This document shows, one piece after another, positions 20,667 to 34,390 of a stretch of DNA of 64,000 nt (the stretch's first letter is position 1; each line of letters opens with the position of its first letter). The DNA is from Ephemerocybe angulata (lineage: Eukaryota > Basidiomycota > Agaricomycetes > Agaricales > Psathyrellaceae): contig JAACJK010000001.1 of the NCBI GenBank assembly GCA_013368325.1, positions 2,294,001 to 2,358,000 on the forward strand, in the 5' to 3' direction. The notes under the pieces were generated by a model. The model searched no databases. It had not been told where the DNA came from and was given only the letters and a program-made list of their open reading frames with translations. A program made the translations under genes and the position numbers.

Positions 20667-22406
20667 CTACTCTTTTGGCAACCCATACATCCCAAGAACC
20701 CGATCCACTGTCTCCCTATCTCCCGTTGTCTGAAATGCAAACATAATCAGCATACCTCGCGCCACCCACTTACGCCCGGCACCACACTCACCTTCTTCAG
20801 ATCATCGCTCAGCTTAATACACGGCTTCCCATCAACCTCGCGCAGTTTGATCACAATATTAAGCGCCTTGCTCGGCTCCTTCCCACTGGACGAGACAGTC
20901 GTAAAATCGTTCGTAAAGTGCGTCCCAATTCCGAACGAAACTATCACATGGTCAGCAACACAACCGACGGAATGAAATACACGCGCCACTCACCTATCGG
21001 CAACCCCAACTCCGTACACTGTTTCCTGAGCTTAAGTGCCTTCTCCGTGCTCAAGCTATCCGAGAATACCAGCAGTTTCGTTGCAGGATCGATGCCCAGT
21101 CCCTCATACAGTCGCTTCACGCGTGGTCCAAACTCAAAGGGGTCGCCGGAGTCCTGGCGCAGGCCCGTCCAACGTGCGGCGCGTTCGCGGTCAGCAGAAA
21201 AGTCCTAGGACCGAGGTTAACCGCCGGCAGTCGGTACAGGCGGGCGCCCAACGTACCTTGAAGAAGGCCTCCGTCGTAAATGTATCCGTAAGCGCGATGA
21301 GCGCCGTCCGACTCTGATAGATCTCTTCCCATATATCAAGCGCGCGTCCATTCGCGTTCTCGTACCCCGTCAGCGCCGCGACCTAAAACGCCGTAATTAG
21401 TCAATGCGAAGCGGCGATAAACGCGGACGTACACCCATAAACCATTCACTATAAGAGAATAGCCCGTTAGGCAGAGAACCGGAAGGAACTAGAACTTGAA
21501 CTCACTGCGCGATTGTACCAATCGGAGCCAACCCATTCAGCCTTGCGAGATGCACCTAAACCATCGCCGGTGTCAGCGCCGAAGGGTAAGGGACAGGAAC
21601 TGACTCACATTACTCGTCCCCGCCAATTTGCCTCCATTCGACGCACCCTCAGCGTCCTTCGCCACCTTCGCGAGGGCCTGAACCACAATCTCCTGCGTAC
21701 GGAACGACCTCCTCCGTCTCGTCCCAAACTCGCTGAATGTACACCCTGCACTCAAAAGCGTCTGTCCCTTCTTATATGCGCGCTCTACGGGTCATTAGCC
21801 CAACCCATGACCGAAACAAACGCCGCACCTTCCTGCCCGTCGTACGTCCAATCCGTGTCAACAGTCTGGAAATAGGTCTCGCTGAGGCAAGCCATGAGCG
21901 GGACCTCCCACATGATCGTTTCGACCCATGGGCCCTCGACGTCGATCTGTATCTGGCCCCGGGACGGATCCCCCTCGGACGGCTCGAACCTAATGTCGAC
22001 CTGCTCGGGCTTGAACCTGAATGCCTCTAGGTAGTCTAGGTACGCGGGATCGAGGAAGGGGCATTCCTTCGCGAGCCAGGTGCGCTCCTCAGGGGTGAGT
22101 GCAAGGAATGCAAAGTCTACCCGGGGTAAGTGCCCGATCCTGGAGTAAGGAAGTATAACGCACGAGATACGGCAGTGCGGAAGCGCTCTGCACACTGGCG
22201 CGAGAACAGCGTGGTGCGGGTGCGGTTGGTGAAGCGGTACACAGCATTCACATCAGGAAAGGCCTTGAGCACGGCTTGTTGCATAGACAGCTGACTTCTA
22301 GTCAGCTAGAGCCTGCGCAACGAGCGAGGAACGGCACAAGAACCTTGTACAAGTCGGTGTCGAGGATCGACGGGGGCACTGCGAGGGCAGCTGCGGGTGC
22401 GGCCAT
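20667..22406 (-). CDS. NPT1: Nicotinate phosphoribosyltransferase
   Basis: Converts nicotinate and PRPP to nicotinate mononucleotide in NAD salvage. The start at 22406 gives [20 protein letters not shown], with the family DTDLYK...MQQAV N-terminus across the first intron. Further motifs in order: [52 protein letters not shown] (phosphate-binding Arg region); [17 protein letters not shown] with the His that is phosphorylated in this family; [13 protein letters not shown]; and [10 protein letters not shown]. About eight short introns are needed. The last exon ends GMYGLPKE with a TAG at 20667-20669. Only 62 bp separate its start codon from the Trm8 stop codon, so its promoter probably overlaps that gene's 3' end. 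Product identity is firm; exact exon edges are inferred. Confidence 0.93.
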
Positions 22407-22468
22407 GGCGGTAGAGTACAGAGAGGCTGATTACGATACAAGTGTACTAATTACATTTTTGATGGCTA

Positions 22469-25025
<2,557 letters not shown>

Positions 25026-25567
25026 GCCCGCCTTCGTCTTGCCTTTTGCGATCAGGTCCTCGGATTCGTACACCCTTAGAGATATCATATCGTTATAATA
25101 TTACTATCCATCGCATGCATTTGGATCTTGGCATTAAGACTGGTTATTGAGGATCGAGGAAACTCGGATAAGTAAGGGTTACGGCCGTTGGTAGGTGTGC
25201 AGTTTTACCTCAGGTCGGACACCATGACCGAGGTGCGGCTGGTTCCAGCGGGCTTGGCCGATGAGAAAGGAGAGGCTGGAAAGCAGAGATGGCTTTTGGC
25301 GCCCGCAGCGCCTAGTGCACAGCCACGAGCACCCGAACAAATGATTGCACAGTGGCATGCGTGTCTTTCTTCCACCTCCACTGCATGGACTCATCCTCTC
25401 CTTTCCTCACACACCTAGAGGAGAATCAGAGTCAGGCAGAGACCAAATGATGGCCAGTCTGGTTCACCTCCTTGGATATATAGTGCTCGCCCGACTCTCT
25501 TGTTCTCCTAGCCTCTTGACCATCTCCCACCACCACCACCACCTCCTCTGCCTACTATTTTGCCACC
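25026..25567. promoter_or_regulatory. Citrate synthase 3' region and promoter of the orphan gene
   Basis: TATA-like GGATATATAG lies at about 25473-25482, roughly 90 bp before the ATG at 25568. GGCAGAGACCAAATGA (25435-25450) also occurs, inverted relative to the gene, upstream of the paralogue at 61470. A CCACC run precedes the start. Confidence 0.45.
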
Positions 25568-27295
25568 ATGTTGACACTCTCCCCCACCCACCAAACCGCC
25601 CTCTGCGCTTGGGAACAGCCTCTCTCTGCTCGCGAAGACCAGATCCACTTCCTCGCCGTCTGGCTGCAGGATCATATATCGAACCACCTCTGCGACGAGC
25701 CTGGCCCCACGTCCCTCTGGAGCGCCAACATCGACCGCCTCGAAGCCTTCCTCATCAAAGCAGTTGGCCTGCTCCCAGACTTCACACCCACCAGGGCGAT
25801 CCACGCTCTCGTCGTCACTCTTCTGTACAAAATGGGCAACAAGAATCCCGACTTCCGCTTCGACTCTGTCTGCGCGGAGATACTCTACTACCAGGCCATC
25901 ATCCAAATGTCCCGGGAGAACATCTATCGGTTTACCGTCATGGAATTCTTCGACAAGCTGCAGCTGTTGCCAAACGTCAAAAATGTTCATCTGGACAGGG
26001 CATCTCTGAGGTGTATGGACGATATGATTGTGCGGGTGGAGTATCCGCTCCCAGGGGACGGGTGCGCGGATGCTTTCACTCAGAGTTACCTCCATTACTT
26101 GGACATTCTCGGAGACCTCGCCGCGCTGGATGTCTCGAACGACGAACTGCTGCCGCCCTTTGACATCGCTGTCTCAGGTGAGTATTCTCTCCTTTCCCTG
26201 TTGTTTCGTCTCAAGTCGCTGACATCATTCACCCCTCAGGACCCGGCAACGTTGGCTCGGTCCTTCCTGTTGCTCAGAATAGGGAATCCGGTTCCTCGGA
26301 GGAGGAGGAACCGGATTCGCTATTGGTGGAGGCAGGTTCGTTACAATTTGCGACCGAGTCGTCTGTCCGGTCTAGCCTTGCGACTGACCTTTCCTTGGGG
26401 TCATCCTGGACTTCCAGTGAGTACTTTCTACCGCCCTTGCACCCCATATTGATTGTGTTCCCTTTCCTTTCGTAGTCGCCATGACCACTGGCCAGCGCGA
26501 CGACCCATTTGACTGGTCCACCAAGGTTATGAAACCAAGAACATCTGTAATTTGTAAGTTTTCCGTCCTCTCCTTCCGATTCTTTTACTCAGTCCCCTTC
26601 TCTTGTGTTCAGCCGACGAGACTATTGCCGCTCACGTTCAGAAGTCCGACGTCAAGAACCCCTTGAGCTCAGAGCGACCCGAATTGACTCGTAACATCTG
26701 TAAGTCGTCAACCTCCTTTTTCCCATTTCGTCTCATCCTAATCCGGTGCACAGTCTCATCTTTCGTCGAAGTTTACGTGAACGAGGGCACCCCATACCCC
26801 CCTCGTAAAAGCCACCTCACCCAAGGGGTCACTGTACACACTCGTCGTAAGCCATCTGCCTCGCAGTCTTCGCCTCAAATTTTACTGACTGATCTCCTTT
26901 CCTGTTCTAGACGTCAGGAGTATAACCCCAACCATGCCCATCGATGGATCTCACCCAGCATCCTCAGACCCTTCATCTCTAAACGAGCCCAAGTTTAAGA
27001 CTTCCTTCGCCGCGTCATCTCGTAAGTAGCCGTCATTTATCCCTCCTCCTTTCGTCCTCAATCCTAATCCCGTTCCCGTCTTCTAGGTCGCCTTTCCCGC
27101 TCCTCCGGACACTGGCAGCTCGTCAAAGCCCCTGAAAAACTTGAACGTCGTCACTGTCCCGCGCGGGCCGAGGACCCAAGCACAAAATATTGGCGGTTGC
27201 CTCTCTCGCTCAAACCTCACGCGAGACACCACCTCGTGATCAAGAAGCCTGCCAACTGGCTCAAGACCGAGCAGTCTATGCACAAGCGGCGTTAA
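25568..27295 (+). CDS. Orphan protein with disordered C-terminus, paralogue of 59497-61470
   Basis: Seven exons (25568-26177, 26240-26416, 26476-26553, 26613-26699, 26754-26846, 26911-27021, 27087-27295) join in phase to 454 residues. The N-terminal 200 residues form a helical-looking domain shared with the gene at 59497-61470: REDQIHFLAVWL, NHLCDEPGPTSLWS, FLIKAVGLLPDFTPTRA, and a pair of Tyr in EILYYQ. The rest is Ser/Glu/Pro-rich and basic at the end (HWQLVKAPEKLERRH, LKTEQSMHKRR). No signal peptide, transmembrane segment or known domain is seen. Function is unknown; I suggest a fungus-specific family. The multi-exon tail of small in-phase exons supports a real gene. Confidence 0.75.
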
Positions 27296-28059
27296 ACCAC
27301 GCTTCCCCTCCCCAGCCTTTCCCGTCCCTCTCATAAAAACCGATAAAATTGTTGCCTCGCAGGCATTGACGACTTTTAACGACTTTTAACGACCACCTGC
27401 CTTCGACCTCACGGAGGCAGACAATCATCCATCCATCCATTGCATTCCTCGACATTCCTCACCGTGCCCTTTTTGCATTGACGACTTGAATGGCCCTGAC
27501 GAGGCCTTGGTGCGCAGATGGATGACCAAGCTCGCCTACCCTCCCCCTCTGCGCTTCCTCTTAGCACCCACCACCGAATCACCATGCATCGCCATCGGCC
27601 ACCTCCAATACTAAACAGACATACGCTAATCGTAGCGATCCCCTGCACAACGCTGTGCGCCCCAACCGACAGTAGAAGAAGTTTATTAACACGGTCACCA
27701 ACCGCCGTTTCCCACCTCGCATGCCCGGTAGTAGGGGAATTTTATTAACACATTTTATGCTCACGCTGCTTTGTTGTTCTCCCCGTTATAGAACCTTGAT
27801 TAATCTGTTCTGCCTTCGCGCATGCCCACAGTGACTCTGTGTAGTATATGAGTTCTGTCGCGCTGAGCCCAGCAAGTGAGTGTTCATTGTTCGCGCCGTT
27901 GTTCATTTTCTCCTCGATGACATGGTGCACAACAGATAGGACCGGATAGGCTAGCCTATGGTGATAAATGAGTATGGGATTCAACTGATCGTAGATGTAT
28001 CTGACATGGCCCTGAACTCGCCATCAACTGTGTCGAGGAAGGTCACGGCCGATTTCTTC
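27296..28059. other. Intergenic, no gene seen
   Basis: Contains small simple repeats: TTTTAACGAC repeated near 27369-27395 and CATC units at 27428-27440. No frame with family resemblance. Confidence 0.5.
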
Positions 28060-29300
28060 TCCCCATGTACGTTGATACCAACTATGCACCATCGGAGGAA
28101 GAGGTGGTCAGCTTGAAAGCGACTACGAAAAGGTCGTCGAGTCCCGAGTTCTCAAATTCAGGCTGGCCTGGAAACCTCCGACCTGACGTCCATCCAAACT
28201 CTTTGAGCTCAGGCACAGAGCACTCTTGTCACCCATTAAACGATTCCCCGACGATGTTCTTTCGACCATACTGCTCGCGACACTCCGGACCCGGATTTCG
28301 AAAGCAAGTATTGGGATACAAACATCTCGTGCGCGGTCGTGGCGAGTCATGTAAGCCGCGAATGGCGTCGCCTGGCTCTTGACACGCCCCTCCTCTGGTC
28401 GACGATGTATATCAAGGTTCCGAACACTCCAGAGCACCATGAATCTGGGGAAAGATAGCCTCACATACAATCTTCAAGCAATGGGCACCGCTGACAAGCC
28501 TCGACATCAACACCTGGCACACGAATGCAACTGAGTCCCCTCTTACCGACAGCGGCCATATTCTGCGTACACTCAAGGCTTTCCCAAATATTGTCCACGC
28601 ATCCTTCCGTGTGCGAAAGCAAGTCAAAGAAATTCCTGTGGCCCAAGAGCTTGTAAATGTCCCTTCCCTCGTCACCTTGACCCTCGATGGAGACTTCCCA
28701 GGCAACGGATTTGCCTCACGCCTCACCCTTCCATCCTTACGAGAATTATCGCTGCTTATTGTGCATGATCCTCAGCCTGATGATCTCACTGGCGCCCTTG
28801 TCGAGCTTTTCACCAGCTTTGGCTCCACCTTTACATCTCTAACACTGTCGCACATGGCACTCACGCCCCCTGCCATGCTCCTATGTTTTCAAGCCTTGAG
28901 CAATCTGTCAAAGCTCCAGCTGATAGGCAGCCCAGGCTTGGGCCGAGGCCAAACTACCAGCGAGAGGGATCGATCTGCTTTAGACCTCCTCGGCAAGAAG
29001 ATGGCGGCTGGCACGTCTGGGGAGGAGTGGTGCTGTCCCAGACTCCAAGTTTTTGAGATAACCCTACGCGGCTCCGGAGAGCCCGTGGAGAGTGCATTAG
29101 TAGACTTAGTTGCTACCCGTCGCACAGGCCAGGCTGTAGACGCGGGCGAACTAATCCCCCTAGCTGAAGTTCGGGCCAGATTTGTAAACACTCCAGAAAG
29201 GAACCTTATGAAGGCCATCCAGAACAGCGGTGTCGGGTTGGACGATTTTTACTTTGAGCTTTATACCCCCCAGAAGACCTTCAGGTCCAGGTTCCGTTAA
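28060..29300 (+). pseudogene. F-box/LRR protein with frameshifts
   Basis: Reading across frames gives a typical Agaricomycete F-box protein: LESDYEKVVESRVLKFRLAW, then FELRHRALLSPIKRFPDDVL with STILLAT (F-box core), then TPDPDFESKYWDTNISC, SHVSREWRRLALDTPLLWST, and a Leu-rich C-terminal part. The pieces lie in at least three frames. Changes are needed near 28195, 28293 and 28450, and none has good intron borders. The final part is an intact frame (28611-29300, start MRKQVKEIPVAQELVNVP) and could still be expressed alone. Sequencing error is possible for any single shift but less so for three. If active it would have been an SCF-type ubiquitin ligase adaptor. Confidence 0.7.
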
Positions 29301-29426
29301 TAGTGTGTTTGGTGAACCTTCGTATTCAGACGACTCGGAGGGCTGAGCTCGACGTATGCTCGATATTTCTGATCGTAGATGGTGGTCAAAGACAATACAT
29401 TTATCTGAATAAAAACTACTGGCAAT

Positions 29427-31805
29427 CTACCGCTTCTTCCCCCTCGTACCCGATCGTTTTTGATCAATGCCAATCTTAGCCGCTTCGTGGCCCTCCTCTC
29501 GCACATGATTGAAGAGCTTGGTTTTGCTGGGGAAGGCCTCTTGACAGACATTACACTGGAACTGCAATTTCAGGTGAAAGCCATCAGTAAGCCATCTACA
29601 TCCTGCCGAGACGTTACTCACTGATGTAGTCTCCGAGCCGCCAGTGTCCTTGGTCTTCTCTTTCCGCTTGGACTTCTTCGAGTTGTTCACTACGTCAGGC
29701 TCGTCGTCGCTGACATTTCGAGAAGGCTGATTGCTGAGGTCCTCGATCTTCGCCCGGCGCAGTGCTTTACGCGCTGTTCTGCTGAGAGGCATGCCATCAT
29801 CTTCTATTTCATGGAGAGAAAGGTCCGCCACAGGGGTAGACGACCTGGATTTGCCTTTCGACGGCTTGGATGTTGTCGTTAGCTCCGGAGAGGCCTGCTC
29901 TTGAGCATCAATTCCAGGTTCATCAGTTGGTAGCAAGGCCGGCGTTGCAGATTCAAGTTCGTCCTGCGCTGGTGGGGGAGGTATTGAGGAAGGTGCATCG
30001 GGCTCCACATGGTGTTCTGTGGTAACAGGTGTCTGTTTCTTCGTGTGCGGCTTAGCTTTCGACCTTTTTTCTTTTCCCCTCTCCTTTGCTCTCTCCTCCT
30101 TCACCCTCATCGCCTCCTCCTGCTGCGCCTGCCACTTCAACTTCTCCATCGCCTTCAGATGCTTCTTATTCCGCTCATGACTCTCCCATGCTGCTTGGCT
30201 TTTGAAGGTTTTCTCACATGCGACACATTCCCAACTCGTCCGTTCCTCTTCCTCTCCCTCTTCGTCTACCCCTTCGTCCTCTCCCAAGATAGTCGAAGAT
30301 TCGATGTCACCCTCCTCCTCATCCTCTCCATCTGAAACAGGAACCTCCCCCTCCCCATCCTCCTCCTGCAACTCTAACTCATCGTCATCCAACTCCATCT
30401 CCTGCCTTAACTTCTCGATCGCTTTCAAATGCCGTTTACTCCTCTCATGGCTATCCCACGCCGCCTCGCTCCTGAAAAACTTGTTGCAAGCGACGCACTC
30501 CCACTCCTCTTCGTTCTCTCCCTCAACAACGCCCCACTCAAGGTCCGCGGCCTGGTGCGCTTTGAGTGTCGTGGGGTCGGGCTTCTGCCATTCCTGTTCC
30601 ACAAAGTCAACGGTTGCCGCTGTGGGAGTGGAGGCGGCGGCAGCGGAGGCGGCGGCAGACGCGGCTTTGGAGCGTGCAATCTCGTCCAGTTCGCGCTGAT
30701 GCTTTTGGAAGCGAGGGTCTCGCTTGCGGGCGAACTTCGCGAGAGACTAAGAGGGGGGTTTAGCAGAGAGGAGAAGGTATAAGCCAGATGAACTTACCCT
30801 AACAGTATCGTTGTACTCTCGGCGAGCATCGTCCCTCGCCTTTTTGTTATCCTTTTCCATTAGTCTGTTGATTTCATGTCAGATAGACATCGAGTTAGGA
30901 GCCATGAGTTGATACGCACCTGCGTACCCGACGATCGGGTGCTTCAGCAAGTTTCCATTGTTCTACCCAAGTAAACTCTTTCTCCGAACCAAAGTTGGTC
31001 CAGACGGTATAAAACTCCCTGGCTGCACCGTCTGCGTCCGTCCGCTTCTTCATCTCAGTAGACCAAGGCCACTTCGAGTATCCAAAGGAGGGGTATTCAG
31101 CGCCGGGATTTATCATGTTCTCTTCGGAGGCCAGCCTCTCGAACAGGTTGCGGTAGATCGTGAAGAAGCTCTGTGGTGGGATATTGTTGAGAGTGAGCGC
31201 GTTAACGTTATAGAGGTACGCACATCTGCTCCGTCGTCATATCCTTTGTATATCGAGGCATCAAAGAAGCGAGCCAGATGGCGAGTAGTGAGTCCACGAT
31301 CCCTAGTCCGAGGAGGCGCCTTTCCGCTTCGAATGTCTTCAAATACTGCATCCCCGTCGGCTTCAGGAACCAGAGATGTTTTGTGAGAATCGTACCAGGC
31401 GCGTTCCTGAATTGGGAGTTGAGGTAAGGTTTGAAAGATGCAAGATTGGGGTTATATTACTTGTTCGTCGCTGAGAACCTGAAGATCAGGAGAGTTAGGT
31501 AGATAGCTGTGGAAGACTTGCAAATGGTGCTCACTTCGTAGGCCTGTTGGAGCACAGCAAACTTTTGCGTTGCTTCCTCGATGTTATTATGGTTCTTGTC
31601 CGGATGGTGAATGAGAGCCAGACGACGGAACGAGCGCTAATGAAGATAGTTCGAACCCGTAGATTGTATTAGGACTTGTCCAGCCCACCTTGATCTCGTC
31701 TGCCGTGGCGTCTTCTGCTACCTCTAAAATCTGGTAGTAGTCTATCACCTCCGCTTTCCCTTCAGCCTCCTGGCCGCCTCTTCCCGTGGATTCGCCAGCC
31801 CCCAT
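29427..31805 (-). CDS. JJJ1: DnaJ/J-domain zinc finger protein, JJJ1 (DNAJC21) type
   Basis: J-protein co-chaperone that in yeast stimulates Hsp70 (Ssa) to release Arx1 and recycle the shuttling factor Rei1 from cytosolic pre-60S ribosomes. The start [17 protein letters not shown] at 31805 leads to [20 protein letters not shown] and, after an intron, the catalytic HPD (HHPDKN). Middle: [15 protein letters not shown] and [15 protein letters not shown], the family linker. C-terminal half: three C2H2 fingers ([51 protein letters not shown]) separated by acidic and charged coiled regions. Yeast Jjj1 has two such fingers, so the third is notable. A 60-nt in-frame intron (29562-29621) precedes the last finger. 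The gene is divergent with TIM13. Confidence 0.93.
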
Positions 31806-32071
31806 ATCGATGTGGTTAAGAGGAAAGAGTCAGAGCAATAATTGCGCACCGCTTCCGGAACAGGAATGCGATCAGATGGATGACTAATCGCGGAAATGTT
31901 GCCGCCGAGAGTCGTTTGTCGTCGTTCCTGAACGTCATCACCCATTTTTTGCTGCTCTTGAATATTCAATATGTTCGGTCTTGGTTCAACCACCTCAACA
32001 TCGGCTCCCAATGGTAGATATAAGCGGCTAACTAGTGGTATCTTAACTGACAGGCTTGACGTTATATAGAC
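31806..32071. promoter_or_regulatory. Shared divergent promoter, JJJ1 / TIM13
   Basis: 266 bp between opposite start codons. No frame of note. It must serve both genes. Confidence 0.55.
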
Positions 32072-32527
32072 ATGGAGTCTAGGAAGCAGGCGGTTATGCA
32101 GCATATTCGGAACGAGACAGCCTTGACGAACGCGCAAGAGCTTATGAACGTACGTGAAATTGGATGTCTACGTATACTGTAGTCCTCAGGTTGACCTTTT
32201 CATACCCCCGCCCTCTCTATAGGCTTCAACCGAACGGTGCTTTAAGAGCTGCGTTGTCAACCCCGGCACCTCGTTATCCTCGACTGAACAGGTCTGTTTT
32301 CCCTGTGATGTGAAAGTTACCGAACTGAGAAGGGTTGCGCGCATTAGGCTTGCTTGTCTGGATGCTTCGACAAGTACCTCGAAGCATGTACGTTTCTTCC
32401 TTCGCTCTTCTTGGGTCTTTCGTCTCATCATTCCCTTACAGTCACTGTTGTCAGCAGAGCCTATGCCGGACGCGTACGAAGCGAACTTGGTCCTTCCCAG
32501 GAGGAAGCAAAACCCACCGTCTTCTAA
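32072..32527 (+). CDS. TIM13: Mitochondrial import inner membrane translocase subunit Tim13
   Basis: Small intermembrane-space chaperone that, with Tim8, escorts hydrophobic precursors. Four exons (32072-32149, 32223-32291, 32348-32387, 32442-32527) join to exactly 90 residues, the family length. Visible: MESRKQAVMQHIRNETALTN, AQELMN, the first CX3C with CFKSCVVNPGTSLSS, the second CX3C with CLSGCFDKYLEAFTVVSRAY, and the tail EEAKPTVF. The twin CX3C motif is complete. All exons are short, so single open frames miss it. Confidence 0.95.
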
Positions 32528-33372
32528 TGCGTGGCTAACCACCCGTCCACGTCTCGTTCAAATTGCCAGCTACACCACCTGGATCCCTGTCCTTTTGCCA
32601 CACGACAGGCCATCTGTATCGGCAACCCTTTTACCTCCTCTCCATCCAAACTGCATTTACAGTGCCCGGATAAAAATATCGACTATCTTACAGCCCTTAA
32701 TATGACGAAGGATACTACGAGCGGAAAGCATCGAGAACACACATATATCCAGAAATGCAAACCACACCTATGTCTGGCCAACCATTACCCAAAACTTTCT
32801 AAAGTATACGGCATTCGGTGCACGATTAGGTCAAAAAGCAACTTTTCGCTCTACGGGGTTCAGGGGAACACAGTTACTCTTTCGACCCCAGGTGCATTTT
32901 CAGCGTAAATTGCATCTGCCAGCGCGGGGTCGCCAATTGCAAGCCGTCGGACAAGTATCTTTGCTCACTCAATACCGGAACCTCACCAGCAGTAAGTAGG
33001 AATCGCACATCGTACTACTTATAAGCATGTCTACTACCTTGTCGTGCTATCCCGAGTGTCATTCCGCGACTATTCTGTTCTCTGCTTTGAGGTTTCTAGT
33101 CTCGTTATACAAACATAGTCCCTTGACACACATTTTATACGAGTGCACGATCAGCTCGTGAAACTACAAGTTAAAGAAGAGGGAGAGAAGGAGGAAGGCA
33201 GCCGTGAGTCGATTCCGCAAGGAAAGCGATCACACCCAACGGGCGCCAAATCCGATCAATCCAACTCAATCCCATACCTCCACCACCCTCCCACTCACTT
33301 CCTCAACTCATTCTCCTCATCTACTCCCCACATTCCACACGCGCCCGGGACACATAAACCAACCAAGCCAGC
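32528..33372. other. Intergenic, no gene seen
   Basis: AT-richer than its surroundings. It holds only the TIM13 3' region and the promoter of the next gene. No family resemblance in any frame. Confidence 0.55.
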
Positions 33373-34278
33373 ATGTCAGACGCACGCGCCCTCCTCAAAG
33401 CGAAACGTGCAGAAGCCCGCATATCGCACCCCTACGCTTCATACACCTCCTCCGACCAACTCAGATGCTCGATATGCAGCGTGCCCATAAAGCACGCTTC
33501 CGCATGGGAGGGCCACCTCGGGAGCAAGGCCCACCGCACCGCTGTGGCCGCTGCACGGGCGCGTGCACAGGCTCAAGCCCAGCAACAACAACAACAACAG
33601 GAGTTGGAAGATGCTGCCGCGAACGCGAGTTTGGAGGATCGGGATCGAGCATCGCCAGGGATGGGGGCAGGGAAGCGGAAGGCATCCGTATCTGAGCAGG
33701 AGGGCGTAGATTTGGAGGCGAAGAAGAGGCGGACGGCGGCGTCGAGTGGTGCGGGTGGGTTCCCGGCGGATTTCTTCTCGGACGCTTCGCGGTCTATACC
33801 CCAGCCGGATGAGGACGAGGAAGAAGAGAGGGATGCCATGGCTGTGGATGATGTGACATCGAAACCTGCGCCCCAAGGAAAGACGGCCGTGGATGAGGAG
33901 TACGAGCGATTCCAGCGCGAGCTGTTGTCGATGCAGTCGGCGGCAGAGCCGGTGGCACAGAAGCACGAAGCCTTTGCGCGCGCGACCGTCGCCGGTGAGG
34001 AGGAGCTCTTCACAGAGCAGCAGAAGAGTGGCTTTGAAGGTGGAGTAGTACCTGATGAAGGGGATGAACAGGCGAAGGGGGAGGAGGAGACTGAGCAGCA
34101 GAAGCGCGAAAGACGCGAGAGGGAGGATCGCGAGCTTATTATGGACCGGCTGTTGGAGGAGGAACAGATACAGGAGGAGGCGGACATGCGCGTCGCGAGT
34201 ATGAAGGCGAGAGTGGAGGCACTTAAAAAGAAGAGGGAGGCAAGAAAGGCGGGGAAGGCGCAGGGGAAGACGACGTAG
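33373..34278 (+). CDS. ZNF830 (CCDC16)-like C2H2 zinc finger protein
   Basis: Intronless, 301 residues. MSDARALLKAKRAEARISHP is followed by one finger (CSICSVPIKHASAWEGHLGSKAH), the pattern of ZNF830, a spliceosome-associated protein in animals. Then a Gln run (QQQQQQQ), a disordered acidic part with DEDEEEERDAMAVDD, EEYERFQRELLSM, and a long charged C-terminal coiled coil (EREDRELIMDRLLEEEQIQE) with a Lys-rich end. This order matches the family. A role in splicing or DNA repair is inferred from animal members. It is convergent with COX10, 112 bp between stops. Confidence 0.82.
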   Translation: MSDARALLKAKRAEARISHPYASYTSSDQLRCSICSVPIKHASAWEGHLGSKAHRTAVAAARARAQAQAQQQQQQQELEDAAANASLEDRDRASPGMGAGKRKASVSEQEGVDLEAKKRRTAASSGAGGFPADFFSDASRSIPQPDEDEEEERDAMAVDDVTSKPAPQGKTAVDEEYERFQRELLSMQSAAEPVAQKHEAFARATVAGEEELFTEQQKSGFEGGVVPDEGDEQAKGEEETEQQKRERREREDRELIMDRLLEEEQIQEEADMRVASMKARVEALKKKREARKAGKAQGKTT

Positions 34279-34390
34279 GCCTCTCTGTATGTCTGTTCAT
34301 GGGCCGTCTAAACGAGATGGGTCACGGAACTTGGTAGTCATTCCGAATCTATTATGGTGGTACACTGTAGGTATCTAGCAAGCTGATAAA

